Part shown: positions 16,819-26,550 of the stretch, piece by piece
Position numbering within the stretch: the first letter of the stretch is position 1
How the letters are laid out: the number at the start of each line of letters is the position of its first letter
Source of the DNA: UBA11606 sp965243715
GTDB lineage: Bacteria; Actinomycetota; Acidimicrobiia; Acidimicrobiales; Aldehydirespiratoraceae
Assembly: GCA_965243715.1 (NCBI GenBank)
Contig: CBDEVU010000017.1
Location: 868,001 to 932,000, forward strand
Length of the DNA: 64,000 bases
Direction: 5' to 3'
Notes under the pieces: model-generated
What the model was told of the DNA's origin: nothing
Database searches by the model: none
Seen by the model: the letters and a program-made list of their open reading frames with translations, nothing else
Position numbers and translations under genes: made by a program

Positions 16819-17939
16819 TGGAGATGCTTGACCTCATCGCCGGTATCGCCTGGGACCCTGAAATTCGCGGCTTTCTCGCCGTGCTCACCGGCGTGGTCGT
16901 GTTCATGGGATCGATTTGGCTGATCATCAGTACCAACACCGGTCCGCGGCTCGGCACTCTGATCGCGCTGGCCGCTTTCTTTGGCTGGATGGCGATCATG
17001 GGCTCTATCTGGTGGATCTACGGCATCGGTTATGCTGGTGATTCCCCGGTTTGGGAGCAGGTCGAGATCGTCGAAGGAACAAGCGAAGAAGGGCACCTCA
17101 CGTTTGCCGCACTCGACGAAGCCAACCGTTTAGATACAGCGGCGTTGAGTAGCGCTCATGAAGTGGTGGTAGCCGCCGCCCGCGACCTCAGTACCGAGTT
17201 CGGGGCCGATGCGCTCACCATGGGCACCGCGGGGCTGAGTAACGACGAGGCTCGAATGGTTTCTGAAGTTCAGGTGGCTTGGGCCGAATACGGCACCGTG
17301 ACGGTCGAATCACTCACCGCCGACCAAAGCGATGGTCTGAGCGGCGCGGAAATAGCGGAGTTGGCTTCCGAGGAACAGGCGCGCAACGAGGCCACCACGT
17401 TGTCGGAGTTGGCCGCCGTCGCTCCTCTGCTCATCAACCAAGACGCCGACGAACTTGGGGGATGGACGCTTTCCTCGACGGCCGAAGCGGGCGAGGCTCA
17501 GGCCTCGGCCATTGCCATGCTGCTCGCGAGCCGCGACTTCGACTTTGCCAATCAAGGGCAGTTCAAGGTACTTGATGCCTTCACGATTGGGGGCAAAGAA
17601 GGCCTGTCCGTCGAGCCAACCACCTGGGAGCGGGTCTGGACCAGGGTCCGGAGCACCGTTCAGATCACCAACCCGACCCGCTACGGCATCATCCAGATTC
17701 AGCAGGTCACCGAAGAGTCGATCACCAATCTGCCGGGAACTGCCCCGAAGCGCCCCGAGGTCGACCCAACCGAGCCCGTGGTGTCGGTTGTGATGATTCG
17801 CAATCTAGGCAACCTGCGTCTCGTGCCCGCCATGGTCACCGTTGGTTCGCTGCTCATCTTCTTCGCCCTTGCCTACATGCTGCACGAGCGGGACAAACTG
17901 CTGATGGCTCGTAGGGCCGCGTTCGCCGAGGCGCAGTAG
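16818..17939 (+). CDS. Membrane protein of unknown function between the bc and nuo genes
   Basis: 373 residues, no family recognised. Two N-terminal membrane helices (about 16-37 and 44-69) and one C-terminal helix (about 333-358) enclose a soluble region of about 260 residues, probably outside the membrane. That region is rich in Ala and Glu and likely helical up to residue 250. Its start overlaps the dihaem cytochrome c stop by one base, and nuoA begins 4 nt after its stop. It is therefore embedded in the respiratory operon and may be an accessory subunit of the bc complex or a link to complex I. Confidence 0.8.
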   Translation: MEMLDLIAGIAWDPEIRGFLAVLTGVVVFMGSIWLIISTNTGPRLGTLIALAAFFGWMAIMGSIWWIYGIGYAGDSPVWEQVEIVEGTSEEGHLTFAALDEANRLDTAALSSAHEVVVAAARDLSTEFGADALTMGTAGLSNDEARMVSEVQVAWAEYGTVTVESLTADQSDGLSGAEIAELASEEQARNEATTLSELAAVAPLLINQDADELGGWTLSSTAEAGEAQASAIAMLLASRDFDFANQGQFKVLDAFTIGGKEGLSVEPTTWERVWTRVRSTVQITNPTRYGIIQIQQVTEESITNLPGTAPKRPEVDPTEPVVSVVMIRNLGNLRLVPAMVTVGSLLIFFALAYMLHERDKLLMARRAAFAEAQ

Positions 17940-17943
17940 CGTC

Positions 17944-18426
17944 ATGCTGGGCCAGTACCTCCCATTGCTGGCGCTGTTTATCCTCGCCGCATTGTTCGCC
18001 GCGGGGAGTTTCATCGCTTCTGGACTTCTCGCCCCCCGCCACACCACGGCCGCTAAACGGGCGGCTTACGAGTGCGGTATCGTGCCCACCAAGGAAACGC
18101 CGGAACGATTCCCGGTTAGGTTCTTTCTGGTGGCGATGATCTTCATCGTTTTTGATATCGAAATCATCTTCTTCTACCCGTACGCGGTGGCGTACCGCGG
18201 GCTGGGCATCTTCGGCCTCGTAGTTATCATGGCTTTCTCCTTTGCGGTCTTTGAGTCGTTCGTCTATCTCATCAGCAACGGTGCGTTGGAATGGGGTCCG
18301 CTCAAGCAGGTCGCCCGTCCGTCGGGTTCGGTTTCGCCCGCCCGTACCGCCACCTCAACCATCCGCCGCGTGGGCCTCGAGAACCGTGAACCCATCCCGC
18401 CTACCGACCGTATCGAGGTGATCTGA
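17944..18426 (+). CDS. nuoA: NADH-quinone oxidoreductase subunit A (complex I, operon 1)
   Basis: 160 residues, three membrane helices, with the NuoA signature YECGIVPTKETPERFPVRFF and FDIEIIFFYPYAV. Belongs to the membrane arm near the quinone tunnel. It has a C-terminal extension of about 40 polar residues. First gene of a complete 14-subunit operon in the usual A-to-N order, starting 4 nt after the preceding membrane-protein gene. Confidence 0.95.
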   Translation: MLGQYLPLLALFILAALFAAGSFIASGLLAPRHTTAAKRAAYECGIVPTKETPERFPVRFFLVAMIFIVFDIEIIFFYPYAVAYRGLGIFGLVVIMAFSFAVFESFVYLISNGALEWGPLKQVARPSGSVSPARTATSTIRRVGLENREPIPPTDRIEVI

Positions 18427-18427
18427 T

Positions 18428-19021
18428 ATGCAGGTTCCCGGCTTTGGTGACTCGGGCGCAATCGCCGATTCTGGTTTGCAAGGGATGGATCACAACTTCC
18501 TTACGGGAAGCATCGAAAGCCTAGTCAAGTGGGCGCGGGCTCGGAGCTGTTGGCCGGCCACCTTCGGTCTGGCCTGCTGCGCCCTCGAGATGATGGCGTC
18601 GGGCACCGCCCACTACGACCTCGCCCGCTACGGCATGGAGGTCTTTCGGGCCTCGCCGCGTCAAGCCGATCTAATGATCGTTGCCGGTCGGGTGTCGCAG
18701 AAAATGGCTCCCGTCCTGCGTCAAGTTTACGATCAGATGATGGAACCTAAATGGGTTATCTCGATGGGGGTGTGCGCATCGTCGGGGGGCATGTTTAACA
18801 ACTACGCAATTGTCCAAGGCGTCGACCAGATCGTGCCGGTCGATGTCTATGCCCCAGGGTGCCCGCCTGGCCCCGAAACGCTGATGCACGCGATTTTCAC
18901 CCTGCACGAGAAGATCGAGACCGGCGGATTGATCCAACGCCGCAACGACAGGGGCGGCGGAGCCAGCATCACGATCGAGCAACGCGACGGCCAGTCTGCC
19001 GCGCTCACCATTGGACGCTGA
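18428..19021 (+). CDS. nuoB: NADH-quinone oxidoreductase subunit B (operon 1)
   Basis: 197 residues. Carries the ligands for cluster N2, the last iron-sulfur centre before quinone: tandem cysteines in FGLACCALEMMA, then GVCASSGGMF and YAPGCPPGPE. It sits in the Q module with NuoD. A C-terminal tail of about 25 residues is rich in Gly and Arg. The ATG is one base beyond the nuoA stop. Confidence 0.96.
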   Translation: MQVPGFGDSGAIADSGLQGMDHNFLTGSIESLVKWARARSCWPATFGLACCALEMMASGTAHYDLARYGMEVFRASPRQADLMIVAGRVSQKMAPVLRQVYDQMMEPKWVISMGVCASSGGMFNNYAIVQGVDQIVPVDVYAPGCPPGPETLMHAIFTLHEKIETGGLIQRRNDRGGGASITIEQRDGQSAALTIGR

Positions 19022-19022
19022 G

Positions 19023-19496
19023 ATGCGCTATGGCGCCGTCGTTGCCACCTCAGCGGGTGAAGCTGTGTTGCACCCGACCGTTGAGTCGTACCTTGCCGTC
19101 GCGACCGAAGCGCACGCCGACGGCTTCGATCAGCTAGTCGACGTGACCGCCGTTGACTACCTAACCTATGCAGGAACTCGAGCCTTGCCCGATGGCATCG
19201 AGGCGGAACGGTTTGAGGTCGTCACCCAGTTGCTGAACCACACCCGCCGAGAACGGCTACGCCTCCGCGTTCAGGTTTCGGCCGACGCTCCCGTTGTGCC
19301 ATCGATGTTTGATCTGTGGCCCGGCTGCGAGAACCTCGAACGAGAGGTGTTCGACCTGTTCGGAATCGAGTTCGCGAATCATCCCGACATGAGCCGGGTG
19401 TTGATGCCCGAGGATTGGGTTGGTCATCCGCTACGCAAGGACTACGCGGTTGGCTCCATCCCGGTGCAGTTCAAGGCAACGAGCAACCAACGATGA
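19023..19496 (+). CDS. nuoC: NADH-quinone oxidoreductase subunit C (operon 1)
   Basis: About 157 residues, 30-kDa subunit family, with the signature WPGCENLEREVFDLFGIEFANHPD and the C-terminal RVLMPEDWVGHPLRKDY. A TTG at 19011 would extend it by four residues and overlap nuoB; the ATG just past the nuoB stop is preferred. The stop overlaps the nuoD start by 4 nt. Confidence 0.94.
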   Translation: MRYGAVVATSAGEAVLHPTVESYLAVATEAHADGFDQLVDVTAVDYLTYAGTRALPDGIEAERFEVVTQLLNHTRRERLRLRVQVSADAPVVPSMFDLWPGCENLEREVFDLFGIEFANHPDMSRVLMPEDWVGHPLRKDYAVGSIPVQFKATSNQR

Positions 19497-20794
19497 GCAT
19501 CGAAACCCCATCTACCACCGTCGTTGATGGGGCTGAACGGGTTCGTCGCCGGGGTGACGACGCCGCCGTATTGCGGCTGAGCGAAGCCGAAGCGGCCCGG
19601 ATTGGCGCCGAACCGTCGACCGATCTCGACGACCATCGGGTCTTGCTCAACATGGGACCCTCTCACCCCTCAACCCACGGCGTGTTGCGCCTGATGCTCG
19701 AAATGGAAGGCGAAACCGTGCTCCGGTCGAAGCCGGTCATGGGCTATCTCCACACCGGTATGGAGAAGCAGGCGGAACAGCTCACGTATCTGCAAGGCGG
19801 CACCAACGTCACCCGCATGGATTACGCGTCGTCGTTCTTCACCGAATTGGCGTTCGCATTAGCGACCGAGAAACTGCTCGGCCTCGAGGTGCCCGCTCGG
19901 GCTACCTGGATTCGCATGCTGATGTGCGAACTCAATCGCATGTCATCGCATCTGCTCTTTATGGCCACCAACGGCATGGACCTTGGCGCGGTGTCGATGA
20001 TGATCTACGGCTGGCGTGAACGCGAGGAGGTGTTGCGCTTCTTTGAGTTGGTCACCGGCTTGCGCATGAACCACAACTACATCCGTCCCGGTGGGGTGGC
20101 TGCCGACCTGCCCGACGGCTGGGAAGCCGAGGTCGAGCGCCTCCTAGAACTTATCCCTCCCCGTCTCGAGGAATACGACATTTTGATGACCGGTCAGCCC
20201 ATTTGGCGTGAACGGCTTCAAGGGGTCGGTGTCTTGAACGCCGACGAAGCGCTAGCCCTCTCGGCCACCGGCCCCATCCTGCGTAGCACCGGCTACGCGT
20301 GGGATCTCCGGCGCGACGAACCCTACCTGGCTTATGACCAGGTCGACTTCGATGTCATCGTTGGTAGCTACGGTGACTGCTATGACCGCTACGCGATCCG
20401 ATTGAACGAGATCCGCGAGTCGATGCGTATTGTCCAACAAGTCCTTACCCAGATGCCCGCGGGCGATTACCGGATCCAGGACAAGAAGATCACCCCACCG
20501 CCTCGTATTCGCCTTGACGAGTCAATGGAAGCGTTAATCCATCACTTCAAAATCTTCACCGAGGGTTACCAGGTTCCCGAGGGCGAGGCTTACGCGTGCG
20601 TGGAGTCTCCCCGCGGCGAACTCGGCGTCTACCTCGTGAGCGACGGTACTTCGATCCCGTACCGCATGCATGTGCGCGGTCCGAGTTTCATCAACGTGCA
20701 GGCTCTGCCGCACCTCATGCATAACGGCTTGATCGCCGACGGGGTCGCAATCATCTCCAGCGTCGATCCAATCATGGGGGAAGTCGATCGCTGA
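19493..20794 (+). CDS. nuoD: NADH-quinone oxidoreductase subunit D (operon 1)
   Basis: 433 residues, 49-kDa subunit forming the quinone pocket with NuoB. The segment GPSHPSTHG holds the quinone-site histidine (His62) and VTRMDYASS the quinone-site tyrosine (Tyr111). The position equivalent to mitochondrial NDUFS2 Arg85 is Thr88 (YLHTGMEK), as in other actinobacterial NuoD. An N-terminal extension of about 50 residues precedes the conserved core. ATG chosen from the 4-nt overlap with nuoC and the family N-terminus; a longer open frame upstream is out of register with nuoC and not credible. Confidence 0.95.
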   Translation: MSIETPSTTVVDGAERVRRRGDDAAVLRLSEAEAARIGAEPSTDLDDHRVLLNMGPSHPSTHGVLRLMLEMEGETVLRSKPVMGYLHTGMEKQAEQLTYLQGGTNVTRMDYASSFFTELAFALATEKLLGLEVPARATWIRMLMCELNRMSSHLLFMATNGMDLGAVSMMIYGWREREEVLRFFELVTGLRMNHNYIRPGGVAADLPDGWEAEVERLLELIPPRLEEYDILMTGQPIWRERLQGVGVLNADEALALSATGPILRSTGYAWDLRRDEPYLAYDQVDFDVIVGSYGDCYDRYAIRLNEIRESMRIVQQVLTQMPAGDYRIQDKKITPPPRIRLDESMEALIHHFKIFTEGYQVPEGEAYACVESPRGELGVYLVSDGTSIPYRMHVRGPSFINVQALPHLMHNGLIADGVAIISSVDPIMGEVDR

Positions 20795-21426
20795 TGGCTG
20801 ACCCGTACTTCACTCCCTCCCACCTCAACCTTGCTAACGAGATCATCTCGCGATATCCGGTCAAGAAGTCGGCTCTCATCTCGCTTTTGCATCTCGCCCA
20901 GGAGCAATCTGGCTGGGTCACCGATGCCGCCATGCGCCAGATTGCAGACCTCACCGACTCCACTCCCGCCGAGGTCAAGGGAACCGCTTCGTTCTACGAG
21001 ATGCTCAAGTTCCATCCGGTGGGCAAATACATGATCAACGTGTGTACCAACCTGCCCTGTCAGCTTCTGGGCGGCGAGGAACTGCTAGCTCACGCCGAAA
21101 AGACGCTAGGGGTGAAGGCCGGTGACACTACCGCCGACGGTCTGTTCACCATCGAAGACGTTGAGTGCATAGCGGCGTGTACCGAAGCTCCGTGCCTGCA
21201 GGTCAACTACCGCTACAAACACCGACTCACTCACCACGGGTTCGATTCCCTGATCGCCGATCTTCGTCGCGGGGACACCGGTGACATCCCCGAACACGGC
21301 ACTCTCGCCGCGGTGCGCCAGTCGATTCCGGCGGGCTCTGGGGCTGGTATTGTACCACCAGAGCAGGCCACCGAAGCCCCCGTTTGGCTCACCCGCAACG
21401 ACGAATCCGCGGGAGTAGAGAACTGA
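20794..21426 (+). CDS. nuoE: NADH-quinone oxidoreductase subunit E (operon 1)
   Basis: 210 residues, thioredoxin-fold 24-kDa subunit carrying a [2Fe-2S] cluster (N1a) with ligands in VCTNLPCQL and VECIAACTEAPC. Part of the NADH-oxidising module with NuoF. It has a polar C-terminal tail of about 45 residues. Start overlaps the nuoD stop by one base. Confidence 0.95.
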   Translation: MADPYFTPSHLNLANEIISRYPVKKSALISLLHLAQEQSGWVTDAAMRQIADLTDSTPAEVKGTASFYEMLKFHPVGKYMINVCTNLPCQLLGGEELLAHAEKTLGVKAGDTTADGLFTIEDVECIAACTEAPCLQVNYRYKHRLTHHGFDSLIADLRRGDTGDIPEHGTLAAVRQSIPAGSGAGIVPPEQATEAPVWLTRNDESAGVEN

Positions 21427-22838
21427 TGGCGACCAACACCTACGTCCCCCACGCGGCGGGTTATGTCGACAATGACGGCCCGAAAATCGTCAGCCAGCGA
21501 TTCATCTACCCCGACAGCTACACACTCGGACGTTTCGAAGCCACGGGCGGTTACGACGGTCTTCGCGCTGCCCTAGCCCAATCACCGAACGCCGTACACG
21601 CCGAGGTGCGTGAGGCCAAAGTCCTCGGCCGAGGCGGGGCGGGCTTCCCCGCTGGCGTCAAATGGGGGTTCATCCCGTCGGGGAAGTTCCCTTACTACCT
21701 CGTGGTCAACGGCGATGAATCCGAGCCCGGTACCTATAAAGACCGTCTCTTAATGGAGTGCGATCCGCACCAACTCATCGAGGGCTGCCTCATTACCTGC
21801 TATGCCCTCGGGCTCAGCCAGTGCTTCCTCTACGTGCGAGGCGAGATGGCGCTGGCCCAAGAACGCATAGCCCAAGCGCTCAACGATGCCTACGAAAAAG
21901 GCTACGTCGGTAAGAACATTCTCAATACCGACTTCAGCGTCGACATTACCCTCACGTGGGGGGCGGGGGCCTACATCGTGGGTGAGGAGACAGCGCTCAT
22001 CGAATCGCTCGAAGGCAACCGTGGCATGCCGCGGCTTAAACCGCCGTACTTTCCGGCAGCCATCGGCCTTTACGGTCAGCCCACCATTGTCAACAACGTG
22101 GAAACCCTCGCCAATCTCCCGTGGTTGATGCTCAACGGGGCCGAAAAGTACAAGACCTACGGCTCGGACGCTTCGCCCGGCACCCGCATGGTTGCGGTCT
22201 CGGGGCACGTCAACCGGCCCGGTGTCTACGAGATCGAACAAGGCATCACTACCTTCCGCGACCTCTTCTACGACGACAATTTCGGCCAAGGCATCCGCCA
22301 CGGCCACGAACTGAAAATGTTCGTTCCCGGCGGCGGTTCGGCCCCTTGGTTCTTCCCTGAGCAAGTCGACCTGCCGCTCGAAGCACGCGCCGTTGAGGCT
22401 GCGGGTTCGATGCTCGGGTCGGGTGCCATCATCGTGATGGACGAAACCACCGATGCGGTCAAAGCCGCGCTGCGGCTAGTTCGTTTCTTCGCCCGCGAGT
22501 CGTGTGGCAAGTGTACGCCATGTCGCGAAGGCACGACCTGGGAAGAGCAGGTGATGCAACGCATCCTCGACGGCACAGGCCGGCCACGCGATATCGACCT
22601 GCTGCTCGACATCGCCGACAACATCTCACCTGGCCCGTATCCCAAGGCGGCCGACCCTAGCCAGGGCCTCGACGCCATCGCCTTCCCGCCCAAGCAGACC
22701 ACAATCTGTCCGCTAGGGCCGTCGTCGGTCGCGCCGATCGCTTCCACTATCCGGCGTTTCCGGTCCGAGTACGAAGCCAAGATTACTAAGCGCGATCCCA
22801 TCGCGGTTAGCGCCGCTCCGGTTGAGGTCGAGGTATGA
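21426..22838 (+). CDS. nuoF: NADH-quinone oxidoreductase subunit F (operon 1)
   Basis: 470 residues, the NADH- and FMN-binding subunit. Glycine-rich nucleotide loop GRGGAGFPAGVKW, FMN region NGDESEPGTYKDR, GAGAYIVGEETALIESLEG, and the N3 [4Fe-4S] ligands in ESCGKCTPCREGT plus a later TICPLG. The ATG overlaps the nuoE stop by one base. Presence of E, F and G marks operon 1 as a genuine NADH-oxidising complex I. Confidence 0.96.
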   Translation: MATNTYVPHAAGYVDNDGPKIVSQRFIYPDSYTLGRFEATGGYDGLRAALAQSPNAVHAEVREAKVLGRGGAGFPAGVKWGFIPSGKFPYYLVVNGDESEPGTYKDRLLMECDPHQLIEGCLITCYALGLSQCFLYVRGEMALAQERIAQALNDAYEKGYVGKNILNTDFSVDITLTWGAGAYIVGEETALIESLEGNRGMPRLKPPYFPAAIGLYGQPTIVNNVETLANLPWLMLNGAEKYKTYGSDASPGTRMVAVSGHVNRPGVYEIEQGITTFRDLFYDDNFGQGIRHGHELKMFVPGGGSAPWFFPEQVDLPLEARAVEAAGSMLGSGAIIVMDETTDAVKAALRLVRFFARESCGKCTPCREGTTWEEQVMQRILDGTGRPRDIDLLLDIADNISPGPYPKAADPSQGLDAIAFPPKQTTICPLGPSSVAPIASTIRRFRSEYEAKITKRDPIAVSAAPVEVEV

Positions 22839-25318
22839 CCGATACTCAACCTGATTCCGATACTGTAGCGCTCACCGTCAACGGTGTTGAGATTCAAGCC
22901 CAGCCGGGCGAACTTGTCATCGACGCTTGTGAACGTAGCGGCACCTACATCCCGCGGTTCTGCTACCACCAACGCATGAAGCCGGTCGGGATGTGCCGGG
23001 TATGCCTTGTCGAGGTTGACACCGGCCGCGGGCCTGCTTTACAGCCCAGTTGCATGCTCACTGTTTCGGCCGCCATGACCGTAGACACCGAATCCGAGGT
23101 CACCCGGAAAGCCCAAGACGGGGTTCTCGAATTTCTGCTCATTAACCATCCCCTCGACTGCGCGATCTGTGACAAGGGCGGGGAATGCCCGCTTCAGGAT
23201 CAAACCGTTGCGTTCGGTCCCGGCGAGTCGCGTATGGTTGAAGAGAAGCGCCACTTTGAAAAGCCCATTGCCATCAGTGACACCGTCTACCTCGACCGAG
23301 AGCGGTGCATCCTGTGTGATCGCTGCACTCGTTTCGCTGACGAGGTGGCGGGCGACAAGCTGATCCACTTCATGGATCGGGGCACCAACACTCAGGTCAA
23401 CACCTTCCCCGATGAGCCTTTCGCCTCGTACTTCTCGGGTAACACAGTGCAGATTTGTCCGGTCGGCGCGCTCACAGCCAAGCCCTATCGCTTCAAAGCT
23501 CGACCGTGGGATCTCGAAGAGTCGATCTCTACCGCCTGGACCGACTCGGTTGGTTCTCGGGTCACCGTGCAGTCGTCTGGCAATCAGGTCCTGCGCCTGC
23601 TGGGCGTCGATGCCGACGAGGTCAATTGGGGCTGGCTGTCCGACAAGGAGCGGTTCGGTTTCGAGGCGCTCAACAGCGAGAGCCGGCTCCGTACGCCGCT
23701 GGTCCGAGATAGGGCCACCGGCGAACTTGTCGCCACCGGTTGGGCCACCGCTCTGGCCACCGTTGTGGAAGCCCTTAGCAATGTCGATCCCGCTCGGGTC
23801 GCCTTCATCGGCGGGGCTCGCCTCACCAATGAAGGCCAGTACGCCTGGACCAAGCTGGCCAAGGGTGTCGTCGGAACCGACAATGTCGATGCCCAACTCG
23901 GTGATGGCCTCCCAGCGGAGGTTGTTCTCGGCCTTCCCCGAGCCACCATCAACGATGCCTGCCGGGCTGGCGGAACGATTATCTTGGCCGCGGGCGATCC
24001 CAAAGAGGAACTCGGTGCGCTCTACCTTCGACTCCGTCACGCGGTGGTTAACGATGGGGTCACCCTCATCGAACTCACTCCCTGCCGGGGGGGCCTAAGC
24101 GGCATCGCGGCCTACTCGCTTCACGCTCGCCCCGGCGAGGTGGGCCACCTCGCGACTGCCCTCGTCGCCGCTACAGTCGGCCAGGCCCACGCGGCCGCCG
24201 GGGTCAGCGCGGCCACGATCGGTGCCGCCGCGGCGGCGATCTCTGGCCCGGTGACAGTAGTGCTGGGGCGAGCCTCGCTCGCCGAATCGGTCGATGCAGT
24301 TGTCGACGCGGCCGTCGCGCTCAACGATCTGGCCGACGTGTCGTTCTTGTCGGCTCTGCGCCGCGGCAATGTCCATGGCGCCCTCGACGCTGGCATGGCC
24401 CCGGGCCTGCTGCCTGGCCGTACTACGCTTGCCGCCGGAAACGCCCGCCTAGCAGGGGCATGGGCCTCAACTCCTGAAGCGGCGGGTATGGGCACCGCGG
24501 AAATCCTGGCCGCCGGTGCCGTGGGCGCGATTGATGTGTTGGTCGTTCTCGGTGCCGACCCGCTCAGTGACTTCCCAGACGGCGCCGCGGCGAGCGCCGG
24601 CTTGACGGGCATAGGCACTATTATCGCGATCGAGACGCTGCCCAACGCCACTACCGTGGCCCACGCCGATCTGGTGCTGCCGGCTGCGGGGCCGACCGAA
24701 GAGGCGGGCACCTTCACCAACCTTGAAGGCCGCGTCAGTGTCTGCGCCCAGCAGGTCACCCCGCCCGGTACTGCTCGACCCGGCTGGATGATTGCGGCGG
24801 AAATCGCCAAACGACTCGGAACCGATCTCGGGGTGGATTCGCCCAAGGCCATCCGAACTGAACTCGCCGCGATATCCCCCGTCCACTCCACCCTCACCGA
24901 AGAAGTCCTATCGGAGGCCCGTGTCGAGGGTGTTGTGCTGACGGGCAACGGCGACATTGCCGTGCCCAGCCGCGTGAACGCTCAGGTTCCGGCGAAGGAC
25001 GCGTACTCGCTGCGCCTCGTTGCTGGCCGACAGATGTACGATGGTGGTACCGCCTTACAGGCGAGTCCGTCGAGCGCGGGCCTAGTTACCGCGTCCGCCG
25101 TTCGTTTGAGTCCTTCCGACTTCGACCGACTCGGGGAAAAAGCCGACACTCTCGTCAAGGTCATCTCGGCACGCGGCGAGTTGCGGGTTCCGGTGGCTCG
25201 CGACGCAGGCGTACCCACCGGTTCGGCGGCTATCTCGTACTTAGGGGACAATTCTGGCCCACACGTCTTGATCGATGCCTCCACCGCGGTCACCGATGTT
25301 CGGGTAGAGCGCGCATGA
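22835..25318 (+). CDS. nuoG: NADH-quinone oxidoreductase subunit G (operon 1)
   Basis: 827 residues. N-terminal iron-sulfur region: [2Fe-2S] cysteines in RFCYHQR and MCRVCLVEV, then the His-containing HPLDCAICDKGGECPLQ, then ERCILCDRCTRF. A molybdopterin-oxidoreductase-like domain follows (about 225-640) and a C-terminal domain to 827. The extra N7-type cysteine motif of E. coli NuoG is not evident. Ala-rich middle section (about 440-560) is looser than typical. Overlaps nuoF by 4 nt. Confidence 0.95.
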   Translation: MTDTQPDSDTVALTVNGVEIQAQPGELVIDACERSGTYIPRFCYHQRMKPVGMCRVCLVEVDTGRGPALQPSCMLTVSAAMTVDTESEVTRKAQDGVLEFLLINHPLDCAICDKGGECPLQDQTVAFGPGESRMVEEKRHFEKPIAISDTVYLDRERCILCDRCTRFADEVAGDKLIHFMDRGTNTQVNTFPDEPFASYFSGNTVQICPVGALTAKPYRFKARPWDLEESISTAWTDSVGSRVTVQSSGNQVLRLLGVDADEVNWGWLSDKERFGFEALNSESRLRTPLVRDRATGELVATGWATALATVVEALSNVDPARVAFIGGARLTNEGQYAWTKLAKGVVGTDNVDAQLGDGLPAEVVLGLPRATINDACRAGGTIILAAGDPKEELGALYLRLRHAVVNDGVTLIELTPCRGGLSGIAAYSLHARPGEVGHLATALVAATVGQAHAAAGVSAATIGAAAAAISGPVTVVLGRASLAESVDAVVDAAVALNDLADVSFLSALRRGNVHGALDAGMAPGLLPGRTTLAAGNARLAGAWASTPEAAGMGTAEILAAGAVGAIDVLVVLGADPLSDFPDGAAASAGLTGIGTIIAIETLPNATTVAHADLVLPAAGPTEEAGTFTNLEGRVSVCAQQVTPPGTARPGWMIAAEIAKRLGTDLGVDSPKAIRTELAAISPVHSTLTEEVLSEARVEGVVLTGNGDIAVPSRVNAQVPAKDAYSLRLVAGRQMYDGGTALQASPSSAGLVTASAVRLSPSDFDRLGEKADTLVKVISARGELRVPVARDAGVPTGSAAISYLGDNSGPHVLIDASTAVTDVRVERA

Positions 25319-26550
25319 TCCTCGCCGCTGATCCCCTGTACGTCGGCGATTGGGCAGGCGATCTAGCCATCACCTTGCTCAAAGTGGTGGTGGCGTTCAC
25401 CTTTTTGCTCGTCGCCGTGATGCTGATGATCTGGTTCGAGCGCAAGCTCATCTCCGACATGCAGAATCGCATTGGTCCGAGTATCGCCGGTCCGTGGGGC
25501 ATCTTGCAGACCCTGGCCGACGGGATCAAGCTCTTCTTCAAAGAGGATCTCGTGCCCGATAATGCCGACCGGTTCGCGTTCCGGCTCGCCCCCTATCTCT
25601 CCTTAATCCCCGCCTTTCTCGTGTTCGCCATCGTGCCGCTCGGCGGCGATTTCAATCGGGGCGATGAAACCGACGGTGTGGTCACCATTTTTGGCCACGA
25701 CACATACCTCCAAGTCGCCGATCCGCCGGTAGGCATTCTTTTCTTCTTGGCCATGTCGTCCATCGCCATTTATGGTGTGATGCTCGCCGGTTGGGGTTCG
25801 GGATCGAAGTATCCGCTGCTCGGTTCGGTCCGCGCGTCGGCTCAGATGGTTTCGTACGAGGCTGCCCTTGGTCTAGCCGTCGCCGCCGTCGTCTTGCAGA
25901 CTGGTTCGCTTTCGAGCCACGAAATGGTGGTCGATCAGGCGGGAAGCGGTTTCGCCGATCTCATCCCCAACTGGAACATCGCCGTCACCGGGGTGGTTCC
26001 CTTCGTCGTGTTTCTCATCGCGGGGACAGCAGAACTCAACCGCCCGCCTTTTGACCTCGTTGAGGCCGAACAAGAACTCGTCGGTGGCTTCCATACCGAG
26101 TACTCGTCGATCCGTTTTGCCCTGTTCTTCTTGGCCGAGTTTATGAACACGATCACGATGTCGGCGATCATCGTGTTGCTCTTCCTCGGCGGCCCGGCGG
26201 GCACGGCTTGGTTCTTCCCCGAGGGCTGGTGGATCGGTACCTTCTGGTTCTTTGTCAAGCTGATGGTCTTCCTGTTCATTTTCGTCTGGTTCCGGGCCAC
26301 CTTGCCCCGGTTTCGTTACGACCAGCTAATGGATCTCGGCTGGAAGTTCTTGATCCCGCTGTCGCTCGCTTGGTTCTTGCTTCTCGCCGGTTTGCGGGTT
26401 GGCGACGAGCGCAACTGGAGCAGCGCGCAGACCACCATCTTCGTGTTCGGCTATCTCTTTGTTTGTACCATGTTGGCCGGGTTGTTGGCGATGGCCATCA
26501 ACCATGCCCGAGCGGACCGCCTCGCGGCTCAGGAGGCTAATCGTGGCTAG
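25315..26550 (+). CDS. nuoH: NADH-quinone oxidoreductase subunit H (operon 1)
   Basis: 411 residues, eight-helix membrane subunit linking the Q module to the proton-pumping arm. Signature NRIGPSIAGPWGILQTLADGIKL near the start, AELNRPPFDLVEAEQELVGG with the conserved acidic residues, and WFRATLPRFRYDQLM near the end. Overlaps nuoG by 4 nt and nuoI by 8 nt. Confidence 0.96.
   Translation: MILAADPLYVGDWAGDLAITLLKVVVAFTFLLVAVMLMIWFERKLISDMQNRIGPSIAGPWGILQTLADGIKLFFKEDLVPDNADRFAFRLAPYLSLIPAFLVFAIVPLGGDFNRGDETDGVVTIFGHDTYLQVADPPVGILFFLAMSSIAIYGVMLAGWGSGSKYPLLGSVRASAQMVSYEAALGLAVAAVVLQTGSLSSHEMVVDQAGSGFADLIPNWNIAVTGVVPFVVFLIAGTAELNRPPFDLVEAEQELVGGFHTEYSSIRFALFFLAEFMNTITMSAIIVLLFLGGPAGTAWFFPEGWWIGTFWFFVKLMVFLFIFVWFRATLPRFRYDQLMDLGWKFLIPLSLAWFLLLAGLRVGDERNWSSAQTTIFVFGYLFVCTMLAGLLAMAINHARADRLAAQEANRG

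Noticed and set aside
19316..19492. N-terminal extension of the nuoD frame
   Set aside because: It overlaps nuoC in another register; the family N-terminus and the 4-nt overlap place the start at 19493.
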